Assembly: GCA_902773925.1 (NCBI GenBank)
Contig: CACYGI010000002.1
Span: forward strand, 224,990-288,989
Direction: 5' to 3'
Origin: an uncultured Bacteroidia bacterium
GTDB taxonomy: Bacteria > Bacteroidota > Bacteroidia > Bacteroidales > UBA932
Length of the DNA: 64,000 nt
The notes beneath the pieces were generated by a model. That model was not told the origin of the DNA. It did no database searches and saw nothing but the letters and a program-made list of their open reading frames with translations. Below, piece by piece: positions 19,309 through 29,814 of the stretch. Both the position numbers and the translations under genes were made by a program. Numbering within the stretch: position 1 is the first letter of the stretch; each line of letters opens with the position of its first letter.

Positions 19309-21140
19309 TGTTGTGAGAATTCTTGTAATTCACAAAGTCTTGAGTAGATACCGCCGAGAGCCGTAAGAGACTCGTGCGTGCCGCGTTCGACGATACGGCC
19401 GTCATTGATCACGGCGATAAGGTCCGCGTGGCGGATGGTCGAGAGGCGGTGTGCTATGACCAGCGTCGTACGGCCGCCCATCAGGTGCGAGAGTGCATCC
19501 TGAACGAGTCTTTCATTCTCAGTATCGAGGGATGAAGTAGCCTCGTCCAGAATCAGTATCGGCGGATTCTTGAGTACGGCGCGGGCGATGGCGATACGCT
19601 GCCGCTGGCCTCCGGAGAGCTTGACGCCCCGGTCGCCGATAACAGTCCGGTAACCTTGGGGCATCTTGTCGATAAATTCGTCAGCGTGGGCTACGCGCGC
19701 CGCTTCGGCGACCTCTTCGGCCGTAGAGGCGGGCCGCCCGAAAGCTATGTTGGCGTAAACCGTGTCGTTGAACAGGATCGGATCCTGCGGGACTATGCCT
19801 ATCAGCGCGGTCAGATCTTCAAGCCGCACCCGCCTGATATCCACCCCGTCTATCGTAATACATCCGCCGCTTACATCCTGGAAGCGCGGCAGAAGGTCGG
19901 CCATTGTGGACTTGCCTGCTCCGGAGGGTCCCACCAGGGCGACCATGCTGCCCTTTGGGATCTCAAGGTCGATATCCCTGAGCACCGGCGTACCGGGATA
20001 GGAGAACGATACTCCGCAAAAGCGGATGGCCTGACGGAATCCTTCGAGCGGTAATGCGTCCGGAGCATCCTGCACGGCCGGTTCGGCATCCAGGATCGAG
20101 AAAACCCTCTGCCCCGAGACGAGTCCGCGCCGGATGTCGGCAAATGACTTGCTGATGGCCTTGGCCGGCTCGAGGACTTTCCAGTAGAACATTATATAGA
20201 CCACAAACGCCTCCCAGCTCATCCCAAGGCGGCCGTGGAGATTGAGCCACCCGCCATAGAAGAGCACGACGGCGCCGACGCTTATGCCGAGAAACTCGGA
20301 AGTCGGCGAAGCCAGCTCCTGACGGTAGAAAACGCGGCGCGAAACATCGCGGTGACGGCGGTTGGTCCGCTCGAAGCGGTCCGTGACATAGCCGCGGGCG
20401 TTGAAGGCTTTGATGATGCGCGAGCCGCTGACCGCCTCTTCAAACTGGCTGAGGATATCTCCCAGCAGGCTCTGCGTCTCGACCGAACCGCTGCGCAGAT
20501 AGCGCGTGATACGCGTCACGACAAAGGCCGTTATGGGAAGCGCAATGAGCGAAACGATCGTCAGCCGGGCGGACATATAGAAGAGCATCACCAGAAAACC
20601 GATAACCAGCACCGGTTCTCGGAATATGATGTGGAAACTGCCCGCGACGCTGTTCTGAATCTCCGAGACGTCATTGGAAAGGCTCGACAGCAGGTCGCCC
20701 TTGCGGCGGTCCTTGAAATAACCGACATCGAGCGAGGCAATCTTCGAGAATAGCTCGCTGCGAAGGCGCTGCATCACCTCGGTCTTGACGTTGACCAGGA
20801 TGCGCTGCGAGAGGTAGCGACAGAGATTGGCAAGCAGACAGGCCGCGACCAGCATCAGGCTGACGAAGACCAGCTTGCCCACCGTGCCGTAGGCCTGCCC
20901 TACGCGGGCCATCTCCCAGGAGAAGAGATCACGCACGTAGGATATGCTCAGCGAAGCCTGGGGCGCCGAGGCCGCGGCCGCAGTCACCGCGTCCTGCTCG
21001 AAAAGCACCGAGAGCATCGGGCCGAGCAGGGCATAATTGGCTATGCCGAATATGAGCGAAAGTATGGACAGCAGAAGATACGGCGGCCAGTATCGTCCAT
21101 ACGGCCGGGCATAACCCAATATCCTGCGAAAAAGGTCCAT
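19305..21140 (-). CDS. ABC exporter, MsbA-like lipid/multidrug type
   Basis: Half-size exporter with an N-terminal six-helix transmembrane domain (about 15-320) and a C-terminal nucleotide-binding domain. Walker A is GPSGAGKST, the signature is LSGGQRQR, Walker B is ILILDEAT, and the H-loop is VIAHRLSTIRHAD. MsbA-type lipid A flippases have this layout, and in Bacteroidetes this group is often labelled so, but drug or lipid specificity cannot be read from sequence. It shares a leftward transcription block with the acyl-CoA synthetase. Confidence 0.92.
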   Translation of the reverse strand: MDLFRRILGYARPYGRYWPPYLLLSILSLIFGIANYALLGPMLSVLFEQDAVTAAAASAPQASLSISYVRDLFSWEMARVGQAYGTVGKLVFVSLMLVAACLLANLCRYLSQRILVNVKTEVMQRLRSELFSKIASLDVGYFKDRRKGDLLSSLSNDVSEIQNSVAGSFHIIFREPVLVIGFLVMLFYMSARLTIVSLIALPITAFVVTRITRYLRSGSVETQSLLGDILSQFEEAVSGSRIIKAFNARGYVTDRFERTNRRHRDVSRRVFYRQELASPTSEFLGISVGAVVLFYGGWLNLHGRLGMSWEAFVVYIMFYWKVLEPAKAISKSFADIRRGLVSGQRVFSILDAEPAVQDAPDALPLEGFRQAIRFCGVSFSYPGTPVLRDIDLEIPKGSMVALVGPSGAGKSTMADLLPRFQDVSGGCITIDGVDIRRVRLEDLTALIGIVPQDPILFNDTVYANIAFGRPASTAEEVAEAARVAHADEFIDKMPQGYRTVIGDRGVKLSGGQRQRIAIARAVLKNPPILILDEATSSLDTENERLVQDALSHLMGGRTTLVIAHRLSTIRHADLIAVINDGRIVERGTHESLTALGGIYSRLCELQEFSQQ

Positions 21141-21165
21141 ATCTTCTCTTTTCTTTTAAGATGCA

Positions 21166-21203
21166 CGGAGCGCCCGGCGGTAAAAGCCGCCCGTGGCGCT
21201 CCG
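21166..21203. terminator. Strong hairpin between FKBP and ABC genes
   Basis: CGGAGCGCC pairs with GGCGCTCCG, with further GGC/GCC pairing inside around a TAAAA loop. No long T-run follows in the leftward direction, so it may be an inefficient terminator or an mRNA-stabilising hairpin. Confidence 0.5.
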
Positions 21204-21234
21204 GCAATCCTTCTGAAGGACGATAACTTAGATA

Positions 21235-21957
21235 TTAGTTATTCTCGCCTGCAGCGGGCTCTTCGTCCTTGATGATGCTAAGGAGCTCGACGCGGAACTT
21301 GAGAGCCTGGTTGGGGCCGATGGCTGCGCCTGCGCCATACTCGCCGTATGCGAGCTCAGCAGGGATCCAGAGAATGATCTCGCCACCCTCGTTGATGTAC
21401 TGCAGACCTTCGCCCCAGCCCTTGATGACCTGGTTCAGACCGAACTGGACGGGCTGACCGGACTCGAATGAAGACTCGAATATCGTGCCGTCGAGGAGGG
21501 AACCTTCGTAGTTGACCTCAACCTTGTCATCCGCTGCCGGATAGGCGCCGCTACCTTCGCGGACGATCTTGTACTGCAGGCCGGACTCGGTGGTGAAGAC
21601 ACCCTCGGCGTCCCTGTTCTTGGCGAAGAACGTCTCGGCCTCAGCCGCATTGGTTTCCTTGAGGGCGGTGCGAATCTTATCCATATAACCGTCCATCACG
21701 TTCATAAACTCTTCGTCGTCAATCTTGACGCCCTTGCAGGCATCCTTGATACCCTTGTCGATCATCGCAAGGTTGAGAGCGCCCATCTTGTTGCCCGAGA
21801 TGAACTGGCCGAAATTGTAACCAATCATATAGCTGGCCTCGTTGACATCCTTTGCAGTGACGCCTGCGGGACGCTTCTCGCTGGAAGTGTAACGTGCGCA
21901 AGCCGATAATGCCAAGATGCAGAGGGCCGCGATTGTGATTGTCTTGATTGCTTTCAT
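21235..21957 (-). CDS. FKBP-type peptidyl-prolyl isomerase lipoprotein
   Basis: Probably a periplasmic or surface folding catalyst. The start at 21957 gives a lipoprotein signal (MKAIKTITIAALCILALSAC, with the Cys as lipid site); the longer frame upstream runs over the promoter. Residues ~40-125 form the FkpA-type N-terminal dimerisation helices. The FKBP domain (about 135-235) shows DKVEVNYEGSLLDGTIFESS, GQPVQFGLNQVIKGWGEGLQ and WIPAELAYGEYGAG. The C-terminus is short and acidic. Confidence 0.93.
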   Translation of the reverse strand: MKAIKTITIAALCILALSACARYTSSEKRPAGVTAKDVNEASYMIGYNFGQFISGNKMGALNLAMIDKGIKDACKGVKIDDEEFMNVMDGYMDKIRTALKETNAAEAETFFAKNRDAEGVFTTESGLQYKIVREGSGAYPAADDKVEVNYEGSLLDGTIFESSFESGQPVQFGLNQVIKGWGEGLQYINEGGEIILWIPAELAYGEYGAGAAIGPNQALKFRVELLSIIKDEEPAAGENN

Positions 21958-22008
21958 AGTGAATTGAGTATTACTGTTTAATGATATATACCTTATTATA
22001 CTGGATTG

Positions 22009-22016
22009 CAAATATA
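22009..22016 (-). promoter_or_regulatory. -7 element of the FKBP gene promoter
   Basis: Read leftward it is TATATTTG, an exact TAnnTTTG match, about 50 bases before the FKBP start. No convincing -33 TTTG was found. The 129-bp gap between the divergent FKBP and recQ genes must hold both promoters. Confidence 0.5.
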
Positions 22017-22086
22017 CCACTTTTGGCTAAAAAAATTTCGCGGAAAGGTTTTTATTTGCTAAATTAGCAAAGCAAAAGAGTCGCAG

Positions 22087-24268
<2,182 letters not shown>

Positions 24269-24297
<29 letters not shown>

Positions 24298-25147
24298 TAT
24301 CCTTCCAGCATATCGCAGGATCCCGCCGCCAGTAGCTCATCTGCTTCTTGGCGTAGTGGCGCGTGTTGCGCTTGATAAGACGCACGGTCTCTTCAAACGG
24401 AATCTTACCGTCAATATAGTCGAACATCTCACTGTATCCCACCGTGCGCAGGGCCGGCAGGTCGCGGTATGGCAGTAGCGAACGCACCTCGGCCTCAAGT
24501 CCCTCGGCGATCATCTCATCGACACGCCTGTCAATGCGCTCATAGAGCTCCTCGCGCGGACGTTGCAGGCCTATCTTGGTGATGGCAAAAGGCCTTTGGG
24601 CCTTGCTGGCGGACTTAAATGATGAGAATGGCCGGCCGGTGCCGATACAGACTTCAAGGGCACGGACAATGCGCTGACGGTTGGCCAGGTCGATCGAGTC
24701 ATAAGTCTGAGGATCAAGCCGCTGCAGTTCAAAACGCAGCGATGCGAGGCCTTCCTCCTCAAGACGGCGGACGAGGCTCTCGCGAATGGCGGGGTCAACC
24801 TGCGGAAATGCATCCAGACCGTCGCAGAGGGCGTCTATGTACAGGCCAGAACCGCCTGTCATCACCAGTCTGCCGTGCGTCTTGAAGAGCTCATCCAGAA
24901 GAGCCAGCGCATCCAGCTCGTAAAGGCCGGCGGTATAGGGCTCCGTGACCGAACGCGAAGCTATGAAATAATGCCTGACACGTGACAGCTGCTCAGCCGA
25001 AGGCTGGGCGGTGCCGATACGCATCTCCTTGAATATCTGGCGCGAATCGCAGGAAATTACAGGTGAGCCGCAATCAAGTGCCAAATCGATGCTGTAGTCA
25101 GTCTTGCCTACCGCAGTCGGGCCCAGTACTATGATCAGCTCGGCCAT
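24269..25147 (-). CDS. miaA: tRNA dimethylallyltransferase MiaA
   Basis: Prenylates A37 of tRNAs that read codons starting with U. The P-loop is VLGPTAVGKTDYSIDLA at residues 6-22; ISCDSRQIFKEMRIGTAQP and MTGGSGLYIDALCDGLD are the DMAPP and substrate motifs. 292 aa. Its last 29 bases overlap the end of recQ on the other strand, so the two terminal coding sequences constrain each other. The pRiA4b-like gene ends 8 bases upstream. Confidence 0.95.
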
Positions 25148-25155
25148 GGAGAGTG

Positions 25156-25716
25156 TCAGATCTCGGACTCGTCCACGATCAGCTCTTCTTCATCCTCGTC
25201 CTCATCCTCATCTTCGTCATCCAGATCCTCGTCGTCCTCTTCATCTTCAAGATCAGATGCGGCGCGTTGCGCAGGGGCGTGGCGTGCAGCCTCGGCCTCG
25301 GCAAGCAGGCGGTCGTCATACCCGGGAGCGAACTGGTCTGGATTGTCTCCCTTCTCATCTACACGCAGTGGATAGGAGACCCTCGGAACGAGGGGAACAT
25401 CCTCCGCCTCGAGCCGAAGGATCAGGTAACGGCCGTAGCGCAGGTTGAAATAGTAACGCAGCTCCGTTTCGCCGCGGGCTATGACATCCTCCAGATGCAC
25501 CTTGTCCATTGAGCCGCAACCCAGGTCGAACAGACCGTAACGGCTCGGGTGTCCCTGCTCCGGCCGGCCCTCGAACAGGGTCATCTGGTCGGTAGAGAAA
25601 TCCATGTCATTGAGGAGAAAGTTGTGCAGGGCGAACAGACTGATGCTGCCGTCTATATCGTATATCCGGAAGAAAAACTTGCTGTCTGACAGCGTTACAC
25701 GGAATCTGTATAGCAT
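25156..25716 (-). CDS. pRiA4b ORF-3-like protein with acidic tail
   Basis: The N-terminal ~130 residues (YRFRVTLSDSKFFFRIYDI; FDLGCGSMDKVHLEDVI) resemble the plasmid pRiA4b ORF-3-like family, a small alpha/beta domain of unknown function common in bacterial chromosomes. The last ~45 residues are almost only Asp and Glu with a few Leu, then VDESEI. An RNA polymerase-like or nucleic-acid mimic role is possible for such a tail, but that is a guess. It precedes miaA on the same strand and has a divergent promoter with yigZ. Confidence 0.75.
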   Translation of the reverse strand: MLYRFRVTLSDSKFFFRIYDIDGSISLFALHNFLLNDMDFSTDQMTLFEGRPEQGHPSRYGLFDLGCGSMDKVHLEDVIARGETELRYYFNLRYGRYLILRLEAEDVPLVPRVSYPLRVDEKGDNPDQFAPGYDDRLLAEAEAARHAPAQRAASDLEDEEDDEDLDDEDEDEDEDEEELIVDESEI

Positions 25717-25747
25717 GTGAAAACTCGTTCTAAATGTCTTCTGATTG

Positions 25748-25776
25748 CAAAATTAGGAAAATTATCGCTACTTTTA
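25748..25776. promoter_or_regulatory. Divergent -7 elements for pRiA4b-like gene and yigZ
   Basis: Leftward TAATTTTG (25748-25755) is an exact TAnnTTTG element for the pRiA4b-like gene. Rightward TACTTTTA (25769-25776) matches in all but the last base and lies 9 bases before the yigZ ATG, so yigZ may have a very short leader. Confidence 0.45.
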
Positions 25777-25784
25777 CAACCATA

Positions 25785-26390
25785 ATGGCGACTGTTTCAG
25801 AACAAATTATCGACAGCTACACGAGCATTTCGCAGCCGGCGCGCGGCTCTTACAAGGAAAGCAGCAGCAAATTCCTCTCTTTTGCCTTCCCCGTGGAGAG
25901 CGAAGAGCAGATCCGCGAACATCTTCAGTCACTGCGCAAAGAGTACTTCGACGCAAGGCATCACTGCTATGCCTGGCGGCTCGGCGCGGACGGCGGCCGC
26001 TGGCGTGCGAACGATGACGGAGAGCCTTCTTCTTCGGCGGGCAAGCCCATCTACGGGCAGCTGCTCTCGCGCAATCTGAGCGATATACTGGTCGTCGTGG
26101 TCCGGTATTTCGGAGGCATCAAGCTCGGCATTCCCGGACTCATCCGGGCCTATAAGACGGCCACGGCCGACGCCCTTGACAATGCCCTTACTGTGCAGAA
26201 GACCGCGACCCGCACATATATCCTCAGATTCGGCTACGAGCGGACCACGGAAGTTATGAAAAGCCTCAAAGACCAGGGACTTGTGCCATTCGAGCCGACC
26301 TACGATTCGGTCTGCACGATAAGCGTCCGCGTCCCCCTGAGCCGCTGCGCAGGATTCGAAGAATTGATGGGCTGGGCAATTATCGATTAA
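25785..26390 (+). CDS. YigZ/IMPACT family protein
   Basis: Conserved protein of the IMPACT-YigZ family, thought to act in translation or stress control; the biochemical role in bacteria is not settled. The N-terminal domain carries the family block HCYAWRLGADGGRWRANDDGEPSSSAGKPI and VVVVRYFGGIKLGIPGL. The C-terminal ~65 residues are the DUF1949-like ferredoxin fold. The start at 25785 (MATVSEQII) is preferred since the frame upstream overlaps the promoter. Confidence 0.9.
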   Translation: MATVSEQIIDSYTSISQPARGSYKESSSKFLSFAFPVESEEQIREHLQSLRKEYFDARHHCYAWRLGADGGRWRANDDGEPSSSAGKPIYGQLLSRNLSDILVVVVRYFGGIKLGIPGLIRAYKTATADALDNALTVQKTATRTYILRFGYERTTEVMKSLKDQGLVPFEPTYDSVCTISVRVPLSRCAGFEELMGWAIID

Positions 26391-26427
26391 TAGTTTATCA
26401 ATTATTTTTTTAATCAAAAGACTTTGT

Positions 26428-26435
26428 TAAATTTG
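26428..26435 (+). promoter_or_regulatory. -7 element for the serC operon
   Basis: TAAATTTG exactly matches TAnnTTTG, 57 bases before serC. The upstream -33 box is not clear in the T-rich stretch. Confidence 0.5.
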
Positions 26436-26492
26436 CGAGATTAACAACGCCCGCAAAACCTGTTTTTAAACTTTCAAAATAAAATCAATACA

Positions 26493-27566
26493 ATGAAAAA
26501 GGTTCACAATTTCAACGCCGGCCCTTGCGTTCTGCCGCAGGCCGCTATTGATGCCACCATCGAAGCCCTGAAGGATTTCAATGGTACCGGAATGCCGGTT
26601 ATATGTGTTTCTCACCGTTCCAAAGAATGGGATGCAGTAATGGACGAGACCCGCGCCCTCTGGCGTGAGCTGCTCGATATCCCCGAGGATTACGAGATCC
26701 TCTTCCTCGGCGGCGGCGCATCCACCCAGTTCCTCATGGTCGCCATGAATCTCCTCGAGAACAAGGCTGCCTATCTGGAGACTGGTGTCTGGGCAAAGAA
26801 GGCCCTCAAGGAAGCAAAGGGTATCGGCAACGCCGTTTGCGTAGCTTCCAGCGCCGACAAGACCTACTGCTACATCCCGAAGGATTATGAGATTCCTACG
26901 GATGCAGATTATTTCCACATCACGACCAACAACACCATTTACGGTACCGAGATCAAGTATGACATGGACTGCCCCGTCAATCTGGTCGCAGATATGTCAT
27001 CCGATATCATGAGCCGTCCGGTCGATGTGCGCAAGTACGCTCTGATCTACGGTGGTGCACAGAAGAACGTCGGTCCTGCAGGTGTTACCTTCGTCATTGT
27101 CCGCAAGGATGTCCTCGGCAAGGTCACCCGTTACCTGCCCACGATGCTCGACTACCGCACCCATATCGACGGTCTGTCGATGTTCAACACCCCGCCGGTG
27201 TTCGCCATCTTCGTAATGAAGGAGACCCTCAAGTGGGTCAAGAGCCTGGGCGGCGTGAAGGCCATGCACAAGCTCAACCTCGAAAAGGCAGAGCTCCTCT
27301 ATAATGAGATCGACCGCAACCCTCTGTTCGTCGGCACCGCAGCCAGGGAAGACCGTTCGATCATGAACGTCTGCTTCGTAATGGCTCCCGGCCACGAAGA
27401 TCTCCAGGATGAATTCATGGCATTCGCCAAGGAACGCGGCATGGTCGGCATCAAGGGCCACCGCAGCGTCGGCGGATTCCGCGCATCGCTCTACAACGCA
27501 TGCCCCAAGGAGGATGTCCAGGCATTGGTTGACTGCATGCAGGAGTTCGAGAAGCTTCACAAATAA
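26493..27566 (+). CDS. serC: Phosphoserine aminotransferase
   Basis: PLP enzyme for the second step of serine synthesis, also used in pyridoxine synthesis. [10 protein letters not shown] at the N-terminus, [20 protein letters not shown] and the PLP-lysine region [14 protein letters not shown] (about residues 184-197) match family motifs. 357 aa is standard. It leads an operon with serA (16-base gap), a DUF1015 gene and an M16 protease. Confidence 0.96.
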   Translation: MKKVHNFNAGPCVLPQAAIDATIEALKDFNGTGMPVICVSHRSKEWDAVMDETRALWRELLDIPEDYEILFLGGGASTQFLMVAMNLLENKAAYLETGVWAKKALKEAKGIGNAVCVASSADKTYCYIPKDYEIPTDADYFHITTNNTIYGTEIKYDMDCPVNLVADMSSDIMSRPVDVRKYALIYGGAQKNVGPAGVTFVIVRKDVLGKVTRYLPTMLDYRTHIDGLSMFNTPPVFAIFVMKETLKWVKSLGGVKAMHKLNLEKAELLYNEIDRNPLFVGTAAREDRSIMNVCFVMAPGHEDLQDEFMAFAKERGMVGIKGHRSVGGFRASLYNACPKEDVQALVDCMQEFEKLHK

Positions 27567-27582
27567 TCAGGAGGATCATACG

Positions 27583-28506
27583 ATGAAAGTACTTGTAGCT
27601 ACCGAGAAGCCTTTTGCAAAGGCAGCAGTGGACGGCATCCGCAGCATCGTGGAGGAAGCCGGACACACCCTCGTCCTGCTCGAGAAATACACCGACGCCA
27701 GCGAGCTGAAAGCCGCAGTGGCAGACGCTGACGCGCTCATCGTCCGTTCGGACAAGGTGACCCGCGAAGTCGTCGAGGCTGCAGGAAAGCTTAAGATCGT
27801 CGTCCGCGCAGGCGCCGGCTATGACAACCTCGACCTTGCAACTTGCACGGAGAAGGGCGTCGTGGCCATGAACACCCCGGGCCAGAACTCCAACGCCGTC
27901 GCAGAGCTTGCCATCGGCATGATGATCTATATGAGCCGCAACCAGTTCACCCCCGGTACCGGCCGTGAGCTCAAGGGCAAGACCGTCGGTATCCACGCCT
28001 ACGGCAATGTCGGCCGCCTGGTGGCGATGATCGCCCGCAACGGCTTCGGCATGAACGTCATCGCATTCGACCCGTTCGTCCCTGCAGAGAAGATGGCCGC
28101 AGACGGCGTGAAGGCTGTCGCAAGCATCGAAGAGCTCTACGCCAATGCGGATTTCCTGTCCCTGCATATTCCCGCAACCGAGCAGACCAAGGGCTCGATC
28201 GGCCGCAAGCTGGTCGGCAGCATGCCCAAGGGTGCCTGCCTGGTCAATACCGCGCGCAAGGAAGTCATCAACGAAGATGAGCTCATCGCAGTCCTCGCAG
28301 AGCGCGAAGACCTCAAGTACATCACCGACATCGCAGCCGTCAAGATGGATGAGATGAAGGAGAAATTCGGCGCACGCGTATTTGCAACCCCCAAGAAGCA
28401 GGGCGCGGAGACCGCAGAGGCCAATATCAACGCAGGCCTGGCCGCAGCACGCCAGATCTGCAAGTTCTTCGCCACCGGCGACCGTACTTTCCAGGTAAAC
28501 AAATAG
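27583..28506 (+). CDS. serA: D-3-phosphoglycerate dehydrogenase
   Basis: First step of serine synthesis. The short 307-aa form has only the two catalytic subdomains and no ACT domain, so serine feedback through ACT is not expected. Substrate-side motif VVRAGAGYDNLD and the dinucleotide region GKTVGIHAYGNVGRLVA are seen; the loop is less glycine-rich than usual. NTARKEVINEDEL supplies the catalytic Glu. At the catalytic His position (TPHxGAxT in most enzymes) this protein has TPKKQGAET, so Lys replaces His; as far as I recall this is typical of Bacteroidetes SerA. The start at 27583 follows a GGAGG-like site; the longer frame lies inside serC. Confidence 0.93.
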   Translation: MKVLVATEKPFAKAAVDGIRSIVEEAGHTLVLLEKYTDASELKAAVADADALIVRSDKVTREVVEAAGKLKIVVRAGAGYDNLDLATCTEKGVVAMNTPGQNSNAVAELAIGMMIYMSRNQFTPGTGRELKGKTVGIHAYGNVGRLVAMIARNGFGMNVIAFDPFVPAEKMAADGVKAVASIEELYANADFLSLHIPATEQTKGSIGRKLVGSMPKGACLVNTARKEVINEDELIAVLAEREDLKYITDIAAVKMDEMKEKFGARVFATPKKQGAETAEANINAGLAAARQICKFFATGDRTFQVNK

Positions 28507-28510
28507 CATT

Positions 28511-29812
28511 ATGGTCAAGGTAAAACCTTTTGCAGCCATCCGTCCTCCGAAGGACATCTGCAAGGCCGTCTCAGCACGCCCCTACGACGTGATGAACTCC
28601 GTCGAGGCAAAGGCCGAGGCCGGGGAGAAGTCCCTCCTCCACATCACCAAGCCCGAGATTGATTTCGAGCCCATCGCCGGCGAGCACGAACAGCGCACCT
28701 ACGACAAGGCAGTCGAGAATTTCAAGAAATGGCAGGAGAAGGGCTGGCTCGTCCAGGACCCGAAGGAGTGCTACTACGTATATGCACAGACTATGGAAGG
28801 CCGCACCCAGTACGGCATCATCCTTTGCGCGCATACCGAGGATTACGCCACGGGCGCCATCAAGAAGCACGAGCTCACCCGCAAGGAGAAGGAAGACGAC
28901 CGCATGATCCACGTCCGCATACAGAACGCCAACATCGAGCCCGTCTTCTTCGCTTATCCCGACAACGAGGAGATCGACGCCATAATGTTCCGCTATATCT
29001 CCCGCGTGCCGGAGTATGATTTCATCGCAGATGAAGACGGCTTCGGACACAAGCTCTGGGTCATCGACGAGGATAAGGACATTGCGCGCATCACCAGGAT
29101 ATTTGCTGGCATAGATGCATTCTACGTAGCTGACGGACACCACCGTACTGCAGCGGCGGCCCGCGTCGGCGCAGAGAAGAAGGCGCTCAACCCCCACCAC
29201 ACCGGAGAGGAGGAGTACAACTACTTCATGGCCGTCTGCTTCCCTGACAACCAGCTCAAGATCATCGACTACAACCGCGTCGTCAAGGACCTCAACGGCC
29301 TGAACGCAAAGCAGTTCTTCGAGGCCCTGCAGAAAGACTTCATCGTCGAATGCCGCTGCGACTGCACGAAGGACGGCGGCAGGTGCGAATGCGAATTCCC
29401 CTGCCACTGCAAGTGCTCCGAGCCCTACCGTCCCGCCGGCCTGCACAACTTCTCGATGTACTTCGAGGGTGTCTGGTATTCGCTTACCGCAAAGCCGGGC
29501 ACATACAATGACAATGATCCGATCGGCGTTCTCGACGTCACCATCCTGTCGAATCTCGTATTTGACAAGATTCTCAACCTGGGCGACCTGCGCACCTCGA
29601 ACCGTATCGACTTCGTCGGCGGCATCCGCGGTCTGGGCGAGCTCAGCAAGCGCGTCGACAGCGGCGAAATGGCAGTAGCATTCGCTCTCTACCCGGTCTC
29701 GATGAAGCAGCTTATCGATATTGCCGACACGGGCAATATCATGCCGCCCAAGACGACCTGGTTCGAGCCGAAGCTCCGCAGCGGTCTTGCAATTCATAAA
29801 CTTGAAAAATAA
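28511..29812 (+). CDS. DUF1015 family protein with cysteine-rich insert
   Basis: A conserved family (DUF1015, about 400 aa) of unknown activity, often next to serine genes in Bacteroidetes and Clostridia, as here. Family blocks: VKVKPFAAIRPPKDI at the start, ISRPYDVMNS-like segment, FYVADGHHRTAAAARVG near residue 205, and FVGGIRGLGELSKRVDSGE near the end. Residues 281-302 hold a compact Cys-rich insert (ECRCDC, RCECEFPCHCKC: eight Cys and one His) that could bind metal. serA ends 4 bases upstream; the M16 gene starts 2 bases downstream. Confidence 0.85.
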   Translation: MVKVKPFAAIRPPKDICKAVSARPYDVMNSVEAKAEAGEKSLLHITKPEIDFEPIAGEHEQRTYDKAVENFKKWQEKGWLVQDPKECYYVYAQTMEGRTQYGIILCAHTEDYATGAIKKHELTRKEKEDDRMIHVRIQNANIEPVFFAYPDNEEIDAIMFRYISRVPEYDFIADEDGFGHKLWVIDEDKDIARITRIFAGIDAFYVADGHHRTAAAARVGAEKKALNPHHTGEEEYNYFMAVCFPDNQLKIIDYNRVVKDLNGLNAKQFFEALQKDFIVECRCDCTKDGGRCECEFPCHCKCSEPYRPAGLHNFSMYFEGVWYSLTAKPGTYNDNDPIGVLDVTILSNLVFDKILNLGDLRTSNRIDFVGGIRGLGELSKRVDSGEMAVAFALYPVSMKQLIDIADTGNIMPPKTTWFEPKLRSGLAIHKLEK

Positions 29813-29814
29813 CA

